Shown: positions 1-8,742 of the stretch, piece by piece
How positions within the stretch are numbered: the first letter of the stretch is position 1
How the letters are laid out: every line of letters begins with the position of its first letter
Assembly (NCBI RefSeq): GCF_000428125.1
Contig: NZ_ATZI01000004.1
Location: forward strand, 62,001 to 126,000
Origin: Bacteroides graminisolvens DSM 19988 = JCM 15093
Lineage (GTDB): Bacteria; Bacteroidota; Bacteroidia; Bacteroidales; Bacteroidaceae
Length of the DNA stretch: 64,000 nt
Direction of reading: 5' to 3'
Position numbers and translations under genes: made by a program
Notes under the pieces: model-generated
The model's database searches: none
Told to the model about the DNA's origin: nothing
Seen by the model: the letters and a program-made list of their open reading frames with translations, nothing else

Positions 1-1
1 G

Positions 2-160
2 AACAGCTTTCCACGGGAAGAACGGCTACCAACGCGCAATGTTTTTTCGGAGACGAAACACGAATACGATGCTGACTTTTGGGAGCACTTCAATGTTATA
101 TTACCTGAAGATGAGTTGAGACAACTCATTATGAACAACTTGAGTGAGGTGAGTGAATAA
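2..160 (+). CDS. C-terminal end of a probable outer-membrane carboxypeptidase-regulatory-like protein (partial)
   Basis: One frame is open from the window edge to a TAA at 158-160 and gives 52 residues. It is the only frame with protein-like composition. The tail contains HEYDADFWEHFNVILPEDEL. This acidic FW..(F/Y)NVI.P(E/D) ending resembles, from memory, the C-termini of large Bacteroidota outer-membrane proteins with a CarboxypepD_reg-like N-terminal domain (DUF5686-like). The rest of the gene lies outside the window, so function cannot be judged. It converges with the minus-strand trpB gene, and an inverted repeat at 165-212 separates them. I am fairly sure it is a real gene end and unsure of the family. 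Confidence 0.5.
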   Translation, partial: NSFPREERLPTRNVFSETKHEYDADFWEHFNVILPEDELRQLIMNNLSEVSE

Positions 161-164
161 TACC

Positions 165-212
165 TCCTGCATTTAACTTATCGGCTTTGCACCGGATTAG
201 ATAAGTGCAGGA
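165..212. terminator. Inverted repeat between convergent genes, candidate bidirectional terminator
   Basis: TCCTGCA (165-171) and CTTATC (177-182) face GATAAGTGCAGGA (200-212). The arms pair over 13 bases if a 5-nt bulge is allowed in the left arm. The repeat lies between the stop of the upstream plus-strand gene (160) and the stop of trpB (223), where a shared terminator is expected. There is no long T tract on either side, so it is only a candidate. Confidence 0.4.
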
Positions 213-222
213 AGCTGGTAAT

Positions 223-1590
223 TTACACTAAATCACCAATTTCATTCAAATTCTTCTCAATGTCCTCATCAGAGAGAGAGAAGTTAGTCAGGTTGCCCGA
301 CAAATATTGATCGTAAGAAGCCATATCAATCAGTCCGTGACCCGATAAGTTAAACAGGATCACTTTCTCTTCGCCGGTTTCTTTGCATTTATTGGCTTCG
401 TTGATGGCAGCAGCAATGGCATGACAAGATTCGGGTGCAGGAATGATGCCTTCGGCACGAGCAAACAGACAACCTGCTTCGAATGATTCCAGTTGTTTGA
501 TGTCAACTGCCTCCATAAGTCCGTCTTTCAGCAACTGCGAAACGATAACACCTGCTCCGTGGTAACGCAAACCACCCGCATGAATGTTGGCCGGTGCAAA
601 GTTATGACCCAACGTAAACATAGGAAGTAGGGGAGTATAACCTGCTTCATCGCCAAAGTCATATTGGAATTTACCACGGGTAAGTTTAGGGCAAGATGCC
701 GGCTCAGCGGCTATGTAGCGAGTTTTCTTTCCTTCTAAAATTGTATGCCTCATAAACGGAAACGCAATACCTCCGAAGTTGGAACCGCCTCCGAAACAGC
801 CAATGATCATGTCGGGGTATTCACCCGCCATCTTCATCTGCTTTTCTGCTTCCAAACCGATAATGGTTTGATGCAAAGTGACGTGACTCAGTACAGAACC
901 CAATGTATATTTGCAGTTCGGAGTTGTTTGAGCCAACTCAATAGCTTCCGAAATGGCTGTACCCAAAGAACCCTGATAGTTAGGATGAGCCGTCAGAATG
1001 TTTTTGCCGGCTCGGGTCGACATAGACGGAGATGCAGTAACCTGAGCACCGAACGTTTGCATAATGCTTCTGCGATAAGGCTTTTGCTCGTAACTGATCT
1101 TTACCTGATAAACAGCAGCTTCCAACCCGAAGACTTTAGCTGCGTATGCTAGTGCTGCTCCCCATTGGCCTGCGCCGGTTTCAGTGGTAATATTGGTAAC
1201 CCCTTCCTCCTTGCAATAGTAAGCCTGCGCCAAGGCAGAGTTCAGCTTATGAGAACCAATGGGACTTACACTTTCATTCTTGAAATAAATATGAGCGGGA
1301 GTATTCAGTTCCTTTTCCAAACCGTAAGCTCTCACTAGTGGAGTGCTTCGATAGTACTTATACATCTCCCTGACTGCTTCGGGAATTTCAATCCACTGAT
1401 CAGTTTGGTTGAGCTCCTGACGGCTAAGTTCTTCTGCAAAGATCGGATAAAGATCTTCTGCACTTAAAGGTTGTTTGGTGCCCGGATGAAGCGGAGGCAT
1501 GGGCTTGTTTACCATGTCGGCTTGTATGTTGTACCAATAATGTGGAATTTCCTCTTCGGGAAGTATAAATCTCTTTGTTTTATTGCTCAT
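223..1590 (-). CDS. trpB: TrpB2-type tryptophan synthase beta chain (TrpB-like PLP enzyme)
   Basis: This 455-residue cytoplasmic PLP enzyme of fold type II joins indole and serine to make tryptophan. The PLP lysine is K115 in GSHKLNSA, and the phosphate-binding loop is GGGSN at 267-271. The long N-terminal extension (about 70 residues before the TPLVRA segment) and the length near 450 residues are typical of the TrpB2 class rather than the ~400-residue TrpB1 that pairs with TrpA. No other trp gene is nearby, which fits a stand-alone TrpB2 that salvages indole or uses another serine-like substrate. A TAnnTTTG promoter box lies at 1619-1626, 29 bp upstream. The family is certain; the physiological role is inferred. 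Confidence 0.93.
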   Translation of the reverse strand: MSNKTKRFILPEEEIPHYWYNIQADMVNKPMPPLHPGTKQPLSAEDLYPIFAEELSRQELNQTDQWIEIPEAVREMYKYYRSTPLVRAYGLEKELNTPAHIYFKNESVSPIGSHKLNSALAQAYYCKEEGVTNITTETGAGQWGAALAYAAKVFGLEAAVYQVKISYEQKPYRRSIMQTFGAQVTASPSMSTRAGKNILTAHPNYQGSLGTAISEAIELAQTTPNCKYTLGSVLSHVTLHQTIIGLEAEKQMKMAGEYPDMIIGCFGGGSNFGGIAFPFMRHTILEGKKTRYIAAEPASCPKLTRGKFQYDFGDEAGYTPLLPMFTLGHNFAPANIHAGGLRYHGAGVIVSQLLKDGLMEAVDIKQLESFEAGCLFARAEGIIPAPESCHAIAAAINEANKCKETGEEKVILFNLSGHGLIDMASYDQYLSGNLTNFSLSDEDIEKNLNEIGDLV

Positions 1591-1618
1591 AATATTATAA
1601 ATTAAATGAATGTGAGGT

Positions 1619-1626
1619 CAAAAATA
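1619..1626 (-). promoter_or_regulatory. Bacteroidota -7 promoter box for trpB
   Basis: On the minus strand the sequence reads TATTTTTG, an exact match to the Bacteroidota -7 consensus TAnnTTTG. It lies 28 bp upstream of the trpB ATG. No clear TTTG -33 box is visible at the usual distance. It is back to back with the trkH promoter at 1690-1697, so the two genes diverge from one short control region. Confidence 0.55.
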
Positions 1627-1689
1627 GCAGTTTTTTTTCTGATAACGACTAAAATGCAGCAGAGAATAGTTTTTCAACCGTATTTTCAT

Positions 1690-1697
1690 TATGTTTG
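1690..1697 (+). promoter_or_regulatory. Bacteroidota -7 promoter box for trkH
   Basis: TATGTTTG matches TAnnTTTG exactly. Transcription would begin near 1703, so the in-frame TTG at 1695 lies inside the promoter box and cannot be the start codon. This supports the ATG at 1722 as the trkH start. Confidence 0.5.
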
Positions 1698-1721
1698 TGT
1701 AGCCTAAAAACTGTTGTACGA

Positions 1722-3551
1722 ATGAAACTTTATCATAAATACTTCTTATACCAGAATAAATTACTGCAACCCTATATCCGTTCTTTTTTGGCGGCAACCG
1801 CAGTGATAACCTACGTTGCGTCCATTGCTTTTTTGTGTGCATTAATTTATCAGTACGGATTTGAACTAACCCCTGAAACCGCCGACAAACTAAATACTTT
1901 GTATAAGGCAGTATGGATTGTGTTTCTTGCAGATATGAGTCTGCATTGGCTATTGGAGTATGCCGATACCCGAAAAAAATACCGTAAACTGGCGTGGGTG
2001 CTAAGCATATTGCTTTACCTGACCCTTGTTCCGGTCATTTTTCATCGTCCGGAGGATAATGGTAGTATATTAATGTTTTGGGAAATACTGCACAGCAAGC
2101 TTTATCACGTAGTTGTATTGTCTGTTTTGTCTTTGTTGCAGTTATCCAACGGATTAGTTCGTTTGTTGGGCAAGCGTACCAACCCTTCTCTGATTTTGGC
2201 CGTTAGTTTTTTTATTATCATCCTTGTTGGCACCGGGCTGCTTATGCTTCCACGTTGTACCATCAGCGGCATATCATGGGTTGATTCGCTCTTTATTTCA
2301 ACCAGCGCTGTCTGTGTAACCGGATTAACGTCCGTCGATTTAACGACCACATTCACCACCGAAGGTTTTGTCGTTATTTTACTTTTAATACAAATTGGTG
2401 GTTTGGGTGTTATGACATTAACCAGTTTCTTTGCGTTGTTTTTTATGGGAAATACCTCTTTGTATAACCAATTGGTGGTAAGAGATATGGTTAATTCAAA
2501 GTCGTTAGGTTCTTTACTCTCCACATTGCTTTATACGCTGGGATTTACCCTTGTTATTGAAACCATGGGAATGATAACCATTTGGTTGAGCATACATGGA
2601 ACCATGGATATGAACTTGGAAGAAGAACTCGCCTTTGCAGTCTTTCATTCTATTTCGGCCTTTTGTAACGCCGGATTCTCCACGCTTCCGGGCAATTTAG
2701 GCAATCCGTTAATGATGAATAACCACAACCTGTTCTATGTATTGATTTCTATTTTAGTGATATTGGGTGGTATTGGTTTTCCTATTTTGGTGAATTTGAA
2801 AGAGATTATTTTCTATCGCCTGAAACGTATGACTCAGTTCCTGCTGCGGAAAAATAAAGTTTCTGCCAAGTCGGTTCAACTCTATAATTTGAATACGCGT
2901 ATTGTAGTAACTATGACCTTTCTGTTATTGGCGGCGGGAACCCTTATTCTATTGGCATTTGAGTGGAACCATGCATTTGTCGGAATGAGCATTGCCGAGA
3001 AATGTACCCATGCCTTTTTCAATGCTGCCTGTCCGCGTACAGCCGGATTTTCCAGTGTTGATTTCTCCTTGTTCGGCATTCAGTCTATTTTAATATACAT
3101 CTTGCTGATGTGGATTGGAGGAGGAGCCCAATCAACCGCCGGTGGTATTAAAGTCAATGCTTTTGCAGTTGTGATATTGAATCTGGCAGCTGTAATCAGA
3201 GGCAGTCAACGCGTGGAAGTGCACGGTAGAGAGCTGGCGCATGACTCCATCAGAAGATCCAATGGAACGGTAGTTATGTCGTTGATTATACTTTTTGTGT
3301 CCATTTTCCTTTTGTCGTGGCTGGAACCTACTTTACCATTATTATCACTTACCTTCGAGGCTGTTTCTGCATTGAGTACCGTAGGCTCCAGTCTGAATTT
3401 AACTCCGCTTTTGCAAGAAAGCAGCAAATTGGTTATAGTCGTACTGATGTTTGTGGGACGTGTGGGACTTATCACCATGATGCTAGGTATTGTGAAACAG
3501 AAGAAAAATACGAAGTATAAATACCCCAGTGATAATATCATTATTAACTAG
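1722..3551 (+). CDS. trkH: TrkH-family K+ uptake channel subunit
   Basis: This 609-residue inner-membrane protein carries the four pseudo-symmetric pore loops of the TrkH/KtrB superfamily. They are VCVTGLTSVD (about residue 195), ISAFCNAGFST (about 312), ACPRTAGFSSVD (about 436) and ALSTVGSSLN (about 551). Each has the conserved filter glycine. About 70 hydrophobic N-terminal residues precede the core, as is usual for Bacteroidota members. The start was set at the ATG of MKLYHKYF, because the upstream in-frame TTG lies in the promoter. Such channels need a cytoplasmic NAD-binding TrkA subunit. The candidate partner is at 17485, about 14 kb downstream on the same strand and split off by a beta-glucan locus. 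Confidence 0.93.
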   Translation: MKLYHKYFLYQNKLLQPYIRSFLAATAVITYVASIAFLCALIYQYGFELTPETADKLNTLYKAVWIVFLADMSLHWLLEYADTRKKYRKLAWVLSILLYLTLVPVIFHRPEDNGSILMFWEILHSKLYHVVVLSVLSLLQLSNGLVRLLGKRTNPSLILAVSFFIIILVGTGLLMLPRCTISGISWVDSLFISTSAVCVTGLTSVDLTTTFTTEGFVVILLLIQIGGLGVMTLTSFFALFFMGNTSLYNQLVVRDMVNSKSLGSLLSTLLYTLGFTLVIETMGMITIWLSIHGTMDMNLEEELAFAVFHSISAFCNAGFSTLPGNLGNPLMMNNHNLFYVLISILVILGGIGFPILVNLKEIIFYRLKRMTQFLLRKNKVSAKSVQLYNLNTRIVVTMTFLLLAAGTLILLAFEWNHAFVGMSIAEKCTHAFFNAACPRTAGFSSVDFSLFGIQSILIYILLMWIGGGAQSTAGGIKVNAFAVVILNLAAVIRGSQRVEVHGRELAHDSIRRSNGTVVMSLIILFVSIFLLSWLEPTLPLLSLTFEAVSALSTVGSSLNLTPLLQESSKLVIVVLMFVGRVGLITMMLGIVKQKKNTKYKYPSDNIIIN

Positions 3552-3585
3552 CGAATGGATAATGACGCAACTTTATGGAAAAACA

Positions 3586-3616
3586 TTTTATTTATAATAT
3601 GATTTGACTATTTTTG
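3586..3616 (+). promoter_or_regulatory. Candidate promoter of the first HTCS gene
   Basis: TATTTTTG at 3609-3616 is an exact -7 TAnnTTTG match, with a T-rich stretch (3586-3590) at -33 distance. The most upstream in-frame TTG (3614) overlaps this box, which argues for translation starting at the ATG codons at 3674/3677. Confidence 0.5.
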
Positions 3617-3673
3617 CAATGCATAGCAATTTTAGCCTTAAATGTAAGCCGATTATGTACTTGTGAGATTCGA

Positions 3674-6600
3674 ATGATGAGAATAATATTGAAATGTTTT
3701 ATAGCTTTAACATTATGGATAGCAGGCGCTACTGTCAGGGCCGCCTTAACCAATAACATGTTCAATATTAGGCATATTGGTTATGCCGAAGGCCTTAGCA
3801 GTCAACGGGTCTTTTCTATTGTAGAAGACATCCACGGTGCTATGTGGATTGCTACCAAAACAGGAATAGATCGCTACAATGGGCACATTATAAAAAGCTA
3901 TACATTGCCTGGCAACTTTTACTATGGTGATTTGGCGGGGCGTAAACTAGGCCTCCTCTACCATGAAAAGTACGGCCTTTGGGCGTATGACCACACCGGA
4001 AGAGTTTATCATTATTCCATCGAGAACGATTGTTTTGAACAATATCTTTATTTAGGTGAGTTTATTACCGGCGAAATCATTCTCAATAAACTCTATCTTG
4101 ATCACGAAGGAACTTTTTGGTTCGGGCTCAACAAAGGACTTTATAAGAATGATGCGGACAATCGTGTTATTCCTGTTGTGCAGCAAAAGTACGTTAACGA
4201 CATTGTGGTAGTTGAGAAAACACTTTTTATAGGTACTTCTACAGGGGTTTTACAACTTTCATATTCTAACTTAGACAAACCGCGTCAGTTGCTGGGCGGA
4301 CATGATGTGCAAACACTGTTCTGTGATACGACTAAAAAAGAACTTTGGATAGGCACTTTCAATAGCGGTTTGCTAGTCATGAATTTGAATACAAACACTC
4401 TACTTCCTTTGAAGGAACAGTCTCCTAGCTTTCTTAATCCGGTGCGTGCCATCACCAACTATGACTCACACACCCTGCTCATAGGAATAGACGGCGGTGG
4501 TGTATATGTTGTTGATCGGGAACTGAAAAGAGCGCATCTGCTTATGAATACAGAAGATAGTACGGATACCTTTTTACGGGGCAATGGCATCTATGCAGTA
4601 ACGAGAGATCAACAGGGGAATATCTGGATTGGAAGTTACACCGGAGGGGTATCTATTGCTATCTTATTGAAATATCCTATTACGACTTTGACACACGAAA
4701 GAGGGAATCCGCAATCCCTGGCAAACAACAATGTGAATGACATAGAAGAAAATGCCAATGGAGAATGGTGGTTTGCTACTGATCTCGGTATCAGCATTTG
4801 GAATAGATCTTCCCGCCAATGGAATCATTGTTTGAAAGGTGCCGTAGCGGTTACGTTGTGCAAAGCCGAGAAGGGTTCAGTATGGGTTGGCACTTATGGA
4901 GACGGAGTCTATTTGTTAGATGCTCAAGGGCGTGTCATCCAGCATCTCAGCAAACAACAGGGAGGGCTCACTACCAACCATATTTTCTCCATCAAGCAAG
5001 ACAGAGATGGAGATTTATGGATTGGAGGGTTAGATGGCAGTCTACTCATGATGAAAAAAGGAGGAAAAGGCAAACAACTTTATGATATAAAATGGATTCA
5101 ATCCATTGAAGTGGTTGACCATGACCACATAGCAGTGGCTACCGTAAATGGTTTTTGTTTGGTGAACAAGCGCACAGGAAAGATACGGCGCTATGCCACT
5201 GCTCAAGAGTACCACAAACAAAATACGAGCGCCTATATTGTTGCTATGCTTTTCAATGATGACAACACAGTTTGGCTAGGCACCGAAGGCGGTGGACTGA
5301 ACCTATATGATATGCAAACGCGCCAGCTGAAAACGTTCACCACGAGTGAAGGCTTGCCGTCAAACGATGTGTATAGTTTGCAACGCGACCCAAAGGGCCG
5401 TTTATGGGTGAGCACCGGAAAAGGGCTTGCGCTGATTGATCGCTCTCATGTTGCCAACCTTAATTACGTGGGCGACATAGATAAAGAATACAATAAGTCG
5501 TCGTTTGCCCGGCTAGCCAATGGAAAATTTGCCTATGGAAGCACCAATGGCGTTGTGTTTATTACCCCCAATGCAATAACCGGAACCGACTATCAGGCTC
5601 CGCTACGATTTACGGGACTCACGGTTGATTACCTTAGTGCCGACGAGGAAAGTAGGTTGCGGCCTGTGATTCACAACATGTTGGCACAAGGCCGAGTTCA
5701 ACTGGACTATGGTCACAATTCATTTGTTATCACATTCGAGTCTATTAATTACCGCTTCCAGCGTGACATTGCCTATCAGTATATTTTAGACGGATATGAT
5801 AAATATTGGAGTGATTTGTCGGTCAACGGCATGGCTCAATACACCAATGTATCTCCGGGTACCTACGTTCTCAAGGTGCGTAGCCTGCGTCGCAGCGATG
5901 GAAAGATTATATCCGAACGCACGCTGGTGTTGGAAGTCTCTCAGCCTTGGTGGAATTCCATTTGGGCATGGGTGTTTTATATTTGTGTGCTGGGCACCGT
6001 CTTTTATTTCATATTGCGATACAAGAGCAATCAACTTCAGAAGAAATATGATGAAGATAAGATTCGATTCTTCATCAATACGGCACACGATATCAGAACC
6101 CCGGTGACACTCGTCATGGCGCCTTTGGAAGACTTATACAAAGAAAAAGGACTTTCGGATAAGGCTCTTTATCTATTAAATCTGGCACGTAGTAATACCC
6201 GTAAGCTTAATTCGCTTATTACCCAATTGCTGGAATTCGAGAAGGTCGATACCCGCAAACAACAACTCACGCTAACTCCGTTGAATCTGAATGATATCTT
6301 GGCCGAAGAAGTTGCCAGCTTTCAATCTTTCTGCGACAAGAAGCAGTTGCATTTGAGCGTCTCTTTTCCCGATGAGGAGGTATGTGTCATGGCAGATAGG
6401 TACCTGGTGGAAATGTTATTGGATAACTTGATTTCCAATGCTTGTAAATACACCAAACCTGAAGGTGCGGTTCAACTGAGCTTAAACTGCACGAAACGTA
6501 AAGTCGTGATAGAGGTGAAAGATAACGGTATCGGCATTCCCAAGAAAGCATGGAAACACCTGTTTACAGATGTTTATAGGGCAGACAACGCACTTGATAC

Positions 6601-7699
6601 GCATGAAATAGGTACGGGATTCGGCCTTTTGCAGGTACATCGCATCGTGAAAATGTTACGTGGAAAGATATCTTTTCAATCAGAGGAGGGCAAAGGCAGT
6701 GTGTTTACGGTGGTGCTAAAAAGAACGGATTTGATGCCTGTGCCGGCTACCAGCCAACAAACGCTGGCTTCCAGAGAATTGTTACCTGCCGAGGCTATCG
6801 ACGTTGTAGAATATAAAAGTGAAGAAAAGCAAAGGTCCAGTAAGCAAACGGCTAAAGACACTTTGCTGATTGTGGAAGATCACGAAGCTCTTCGCTATTA
6901 TCTTCGCAAGACCTTTGAACCGGATTATAGGGTGGTGGAAGTACCCGATGGCAACGAGGCTCTTTCTTTCCTGGCCAACGAGTACCCCGATTTAATTTTG
7001 TCTGATGTTATGATGCCGGGAATACAGGGAGATGAACTCTGTAAATTAGTCAAAGACAATCCCGATACGTCAGGCATCCCATTTATTCTGCTAACGGCAA
7101 AAGTCAACCATGATGCAGTGATTGAGGGACTAAAGAAAGGAGCCGACGATTACATACCCAAACCTTTTAGTACGGAGATTCTGAAAATGAAGGTACAGGG
7201 CCTGATTGAAAATAGAAAGAGGCAAAGAGATTTCTTTATGCGACAGGCTATAACGCAGGTTGAAGCACACAGAAATCAGTTCACTAGTCAAGAGAGCATG
7301 GAGGAAACTGAAATAACAGAGACTCGTAGTGACAAGGAAGAGCCCATGCAGGTGAATTCCATGTCTGAAAGCGATCGTCAGTTTGTGATACGCGCCACTC
7401 AACTGGTTATAAACAACATAGATGTAACGGACTTTAATATAAACATGTTATGCCAGGAAATGGCTATGAGCAGAACGCTCTTTTATAGCCGGCTTAAATC
7501 ATTGACAGGTAAAGCACCGCAAGAATTCATCCGCATCATCCGACTGCAAAAGGCTGCTGAGTTATTGAAAGAAGGTAAAAACGTAACTGAAGTTGCAGTT
7601 GAAACAGGATTTGTAAACACTAAATATTTTAGTTCTTTATTTAAAAAGCAGTTTGGTACCCAACCAAGCAAGTACCAACAAAATGATTCTTCTCAGTAA
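3674..7699 (+). CDS. Hybrid two-component system sensor/regulator (HTCS) of the beta-glucan locus
   Basis: This protein of about 1341 residues fuses a whole signalling pathway in one chain. A signal peptide or first membrane anchor (residues 1-24) is followed by repeated beta-propeller blades with the (L/M)WIG(T/S) signature (about 35-640), then a Y_Y_Y domain and a transmembrane helix (about 765-786). Next come HisKA with H805 in AHDIRTP, HATPase (NACKY, DNGIGIP, GTGFGL; about 916-992), a receiver with D1111 in SDVMMPG, and a C-terminal AraC-type helix-turn-helix (about 1252-1336). HTCS proteins bind oligosaccharides in the periplasm and activate the adjacent locus. The neighbours are GH16, SusCD and GH3, so a beta-glucan oligosaccharide is the likely ligand. 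ATG 3674 was chosen; ATG 3677 is equally possible. Confidence 0.93.
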   Translation: MMRIILKCFIALTLWIAGATVRAALTNNMFNIRHIGYAEGLSSQRVFSIVEDIHGAMWIATKTGIDRYNGHIIKSYTLPGNFYYGDLAGRKLGLLYHEKYGLWAYDHTGRVYHYSIENDCFEQYLYLGEFITGEIILNKLYLDHEGTFWFGLNKGLYKNDADNRVIPVVQQKYVNDIVVVEKTLFIGTSTGVLQLSYSNLDKPRQLLGGHDVQTLFCDTTKKELWIGTFNSGLLVMNLNTNTLLPLKEQSPSFLNPVRAITNYDSHTLLIGIDGGGVYVVDRELKRAHLLMNTEDSTDTFLRGNGIYAVTRDQQGNIWIGSYTGGVSIAILLKYPITTLTHERGNPQSLANNNVNDIEENANGEWWFATDLGISIWNRSSRQWNHCLKGAVAVTLCKAEKGSVWVGTYGDGVYLLDAQGRVIQHLSKQQGGLTTNHIFSIKQDRDGDLWIGGLDGSLLMMKKGGKGKQLYDIKWIQSIEVVDHDHIAVATVNGFCLVNKRTGKIRRYATAQEYHKQNTSAYIVAMLFNDDNTVWLGTEGGGLNLYDMQTRQLKTFTTSEGLPSNDVYSLQRDPKGRLWVSTGKGLALIDRSHVANLNYVGDIDKEYNKSSFARLANGKFAYGSTNGVVFITPNAITGTDYQAPLRFTGLTVDYLSADEESRLRPVIHNMLAQGRVQLDYGHNSFVITFESINYRFQRDIAYQYILDGYDKYWSDLSVNGMAQYTNVSPGTYVLKVRSLRRSDGKIISERTLVLEVSQPWWNSIWAWVFYICVLGTVFYFILRYKSNQLQKKYDEDKIRFFINTAHDIRTPVTLVMAPLEDLYKEKGLSDKALYLLNLARSNTRKLNSLITQLLEFEKVDTRKQQLTLTPLNLNDILAEEVASFQSFCDKKQLHLSVSFPDEEVCVMADRYLVEMLLDNLISNACKYTKPEGAVQLSLNCTKRKVVIEVKDNGIGIPKKAWKHLFTDVYRADNALDTHEIGTGFGLLQVHRIVKMLRGKISFQSEEGKGSVFTVVLKRTDLMPVPATSQQTLASRELLPAEAIDVVEYKSEEKQRSSKQTAKDTLLIVEDHEALRYYLRKTFEPDYRVVEVPDGNEALSFLANEYPDLILSDVMMPGIQGDELCKLVKDNPDTSGIPFILLTAKVNHDAVIEGLKKGADDYIPKPFSTEILKMKVQGLIENRKRQRDFFMRQAITQVEAHRNQFTSQESMEETEITETRSDKEEPMQVNSMSESDRQFVIRATQLVINNIDVTDFNINMLCQEMAMSRTLFYSRLKSLTGKAPQEFIRIIRLQKAAELLKEGKNVTEVAVETGFVNTKYFSSLFKKQFGTQPSKYQQNDSSQ

Positions 7700-7749
7700 T
7701 ACTTTGAGGCCCTTATTTCTGTCACCCTTAGTTAAAAGCTGTTTTTAAG

Positions 7750-7783
7750 AGGTTTGAAGGCAAAATTGTCTGCAATCAAACCT
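7750..7783 (+). terminator. Hairpin after the HTCS gene, candidate terminator or leader structure
   Basis: AGGTTTGA (7750-7757) pairs perfectly with TCAAACCT (7776-7783), and AT pairs extend the stem outward. It sits 50 bp after the HTCS stop, with no good T tract. The rest of the 192-bp gap to GH16 holds a weak -7-like AACTTTG (7826-7832) and a small inverted repeat ACTTTGT/ACAAAGT (7827-7833, 7847-7853). This is where the HTCS-controlled promoter of the downstream operon should lie. Confidence 0.4.
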
Positions 7784-7891
7784 TAAATGTCAGCTATCAA
7801 TCCATTGATTTTATCCACTCTTACCAACTTTGTACCCGGCTTTAAGACAAAGTGGTTCTTAAAGGATAAGTTTAACTAAAATACTATTATT

Positions 7892-8725
7892 ATGAAAAAG
7901 GTAACAGCCTTATTGTTATTGTCAGTGTGTTCCATACAGCAATCCTGCTCATCGAACGATATTGATTTAAACCCCAACGAACAACAAGAAAAGACTGTTT
8001 TCAAAGAAGAATTCGACTCCTTTAATACTAACGTATGGACGAAAGAAGTGCATGAAGCCGGGTGGACAAACCAGGAGCTGCAGGCATACGATGAGGCGCA
8101 TGTGTCAGTTGGCAAAGACGATGGTAAATCGGTGTTAATTCTAACAGCCGAACGTAAAGGCAACAAAATCATTTCCGGACGGGTAAATTCCAAAGGGAAA
8201 AAGAGCTTTAAATACGGAAGGATTGAAGCCAGCATCAAAATTCCCAAAACAGCCAACGGCTTATGGCCGGCATTTTGGATGATGGGAGACAATAATAAAC
8301 CTTGGCCGCAATGTGGCGAAATTGACATCATGGAGATGGGTGAACACGGAGGTATTGCTTCGGGAACTACCGAAACTCAGGTGAACACTGCAATTCATTA
8401 TGGAACCGATGCCGGCACCGGGCATAGGCAAGAATACCATTTAGCAAATGTGGCAAGCAGTTTGCAAGATGGCAAGTATCATACCTATTCATTAGACTGG
8501 AACGAAAATACTCTCACTATAGCCATAGATAACATGACACTGCATTCTTTCGATATCAGCAAAGATAGCGGACGCTATGATTATTTCCATGACAATTTCT
8601 ATGTGTTGTTTAATCTCGCTGTGGGCGGTTCTTTCACCGGAATCACCAACATCAATGATATTACAGCATTGAAAGATGGAGAGAAGGTGAACATGTATAT
8701 TGACTGGGTGAAAATCTTTTATTAA
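7892..8725 (+). CDS. GH16 endo-beta-glucanase lipoprotein (laminarinase/lichenase type)
   Basis: This 277-residue protein has a lipoprotein signal with the lipidation cysteine at C19 (SIQQSC), so it is probably on the outer membrane surface. The GH16 jelly roll fills the rest. The catalytic motif GEIDIME gives nucleophile E143, D145 and acid/base E148. Upstream aromatic motifs (WPAFWMMG) line the cleft. GH16 enzymes with this motif cut beta-1,3 or mixed-linkage beta-1,3/1,4-glucans with retention. It is the first gene of the operon GH16-susC-susD-SGBP-GH3 (17 bp to susC). It would make the initial surface cuts that feed the SusCD importer. Substrate choice between laminarin and mixed-linkage glucan cannot be read from sequence. 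Confidence 0.92.
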   Translation: MKKVTALLLLSVCSIQQSCSSNDIDLNPNEQQEKTVFKEEFDSFNTNVWTKEVHEAGWTNQELQAYDEAHVSVGKDDGKSVLILTAERKGNKIISGRVNSKGKKSFKYGRIEASIKIPKTANGLWPAFWMMGDNNKPWPQCGEIDIMEMGEHGGIASGTTETQVNTAIHYGTDAGTGHRQEYHLANVASSLQDGKYHTYSLDWNENTLTIAIDNMTLHSFDISKDSGRYDYFHDNFYVLFNLAVGGSFTGITNINDITALKDGEKVNMYIDWVKIFY

Positions 8726-8742
8726 TCTTTATTATACATTCT

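Noticed and set aside
745-1152. Plus-strand open frame of 135 codons opposite trpB
   Set aside because: It lies wholly inside the well-supported trpB gene, has no ribosome-binding site or promoter and no recognisable domain. It is an antisense shadow.
1695-1721. Upstream TTG start for trkH adding nine residues
   Set aside because: The TTG overlaps the exact -7 promoter box at 1690-1697, so it would not be in the transcript.
3614-3673. Upstream TTG start for the first HTCS adding twenty residues
   Set aside because: It overlaps the -7 box at 3609-3616, and the signal peptide begins properly at the ATG codons at 3674/3677.
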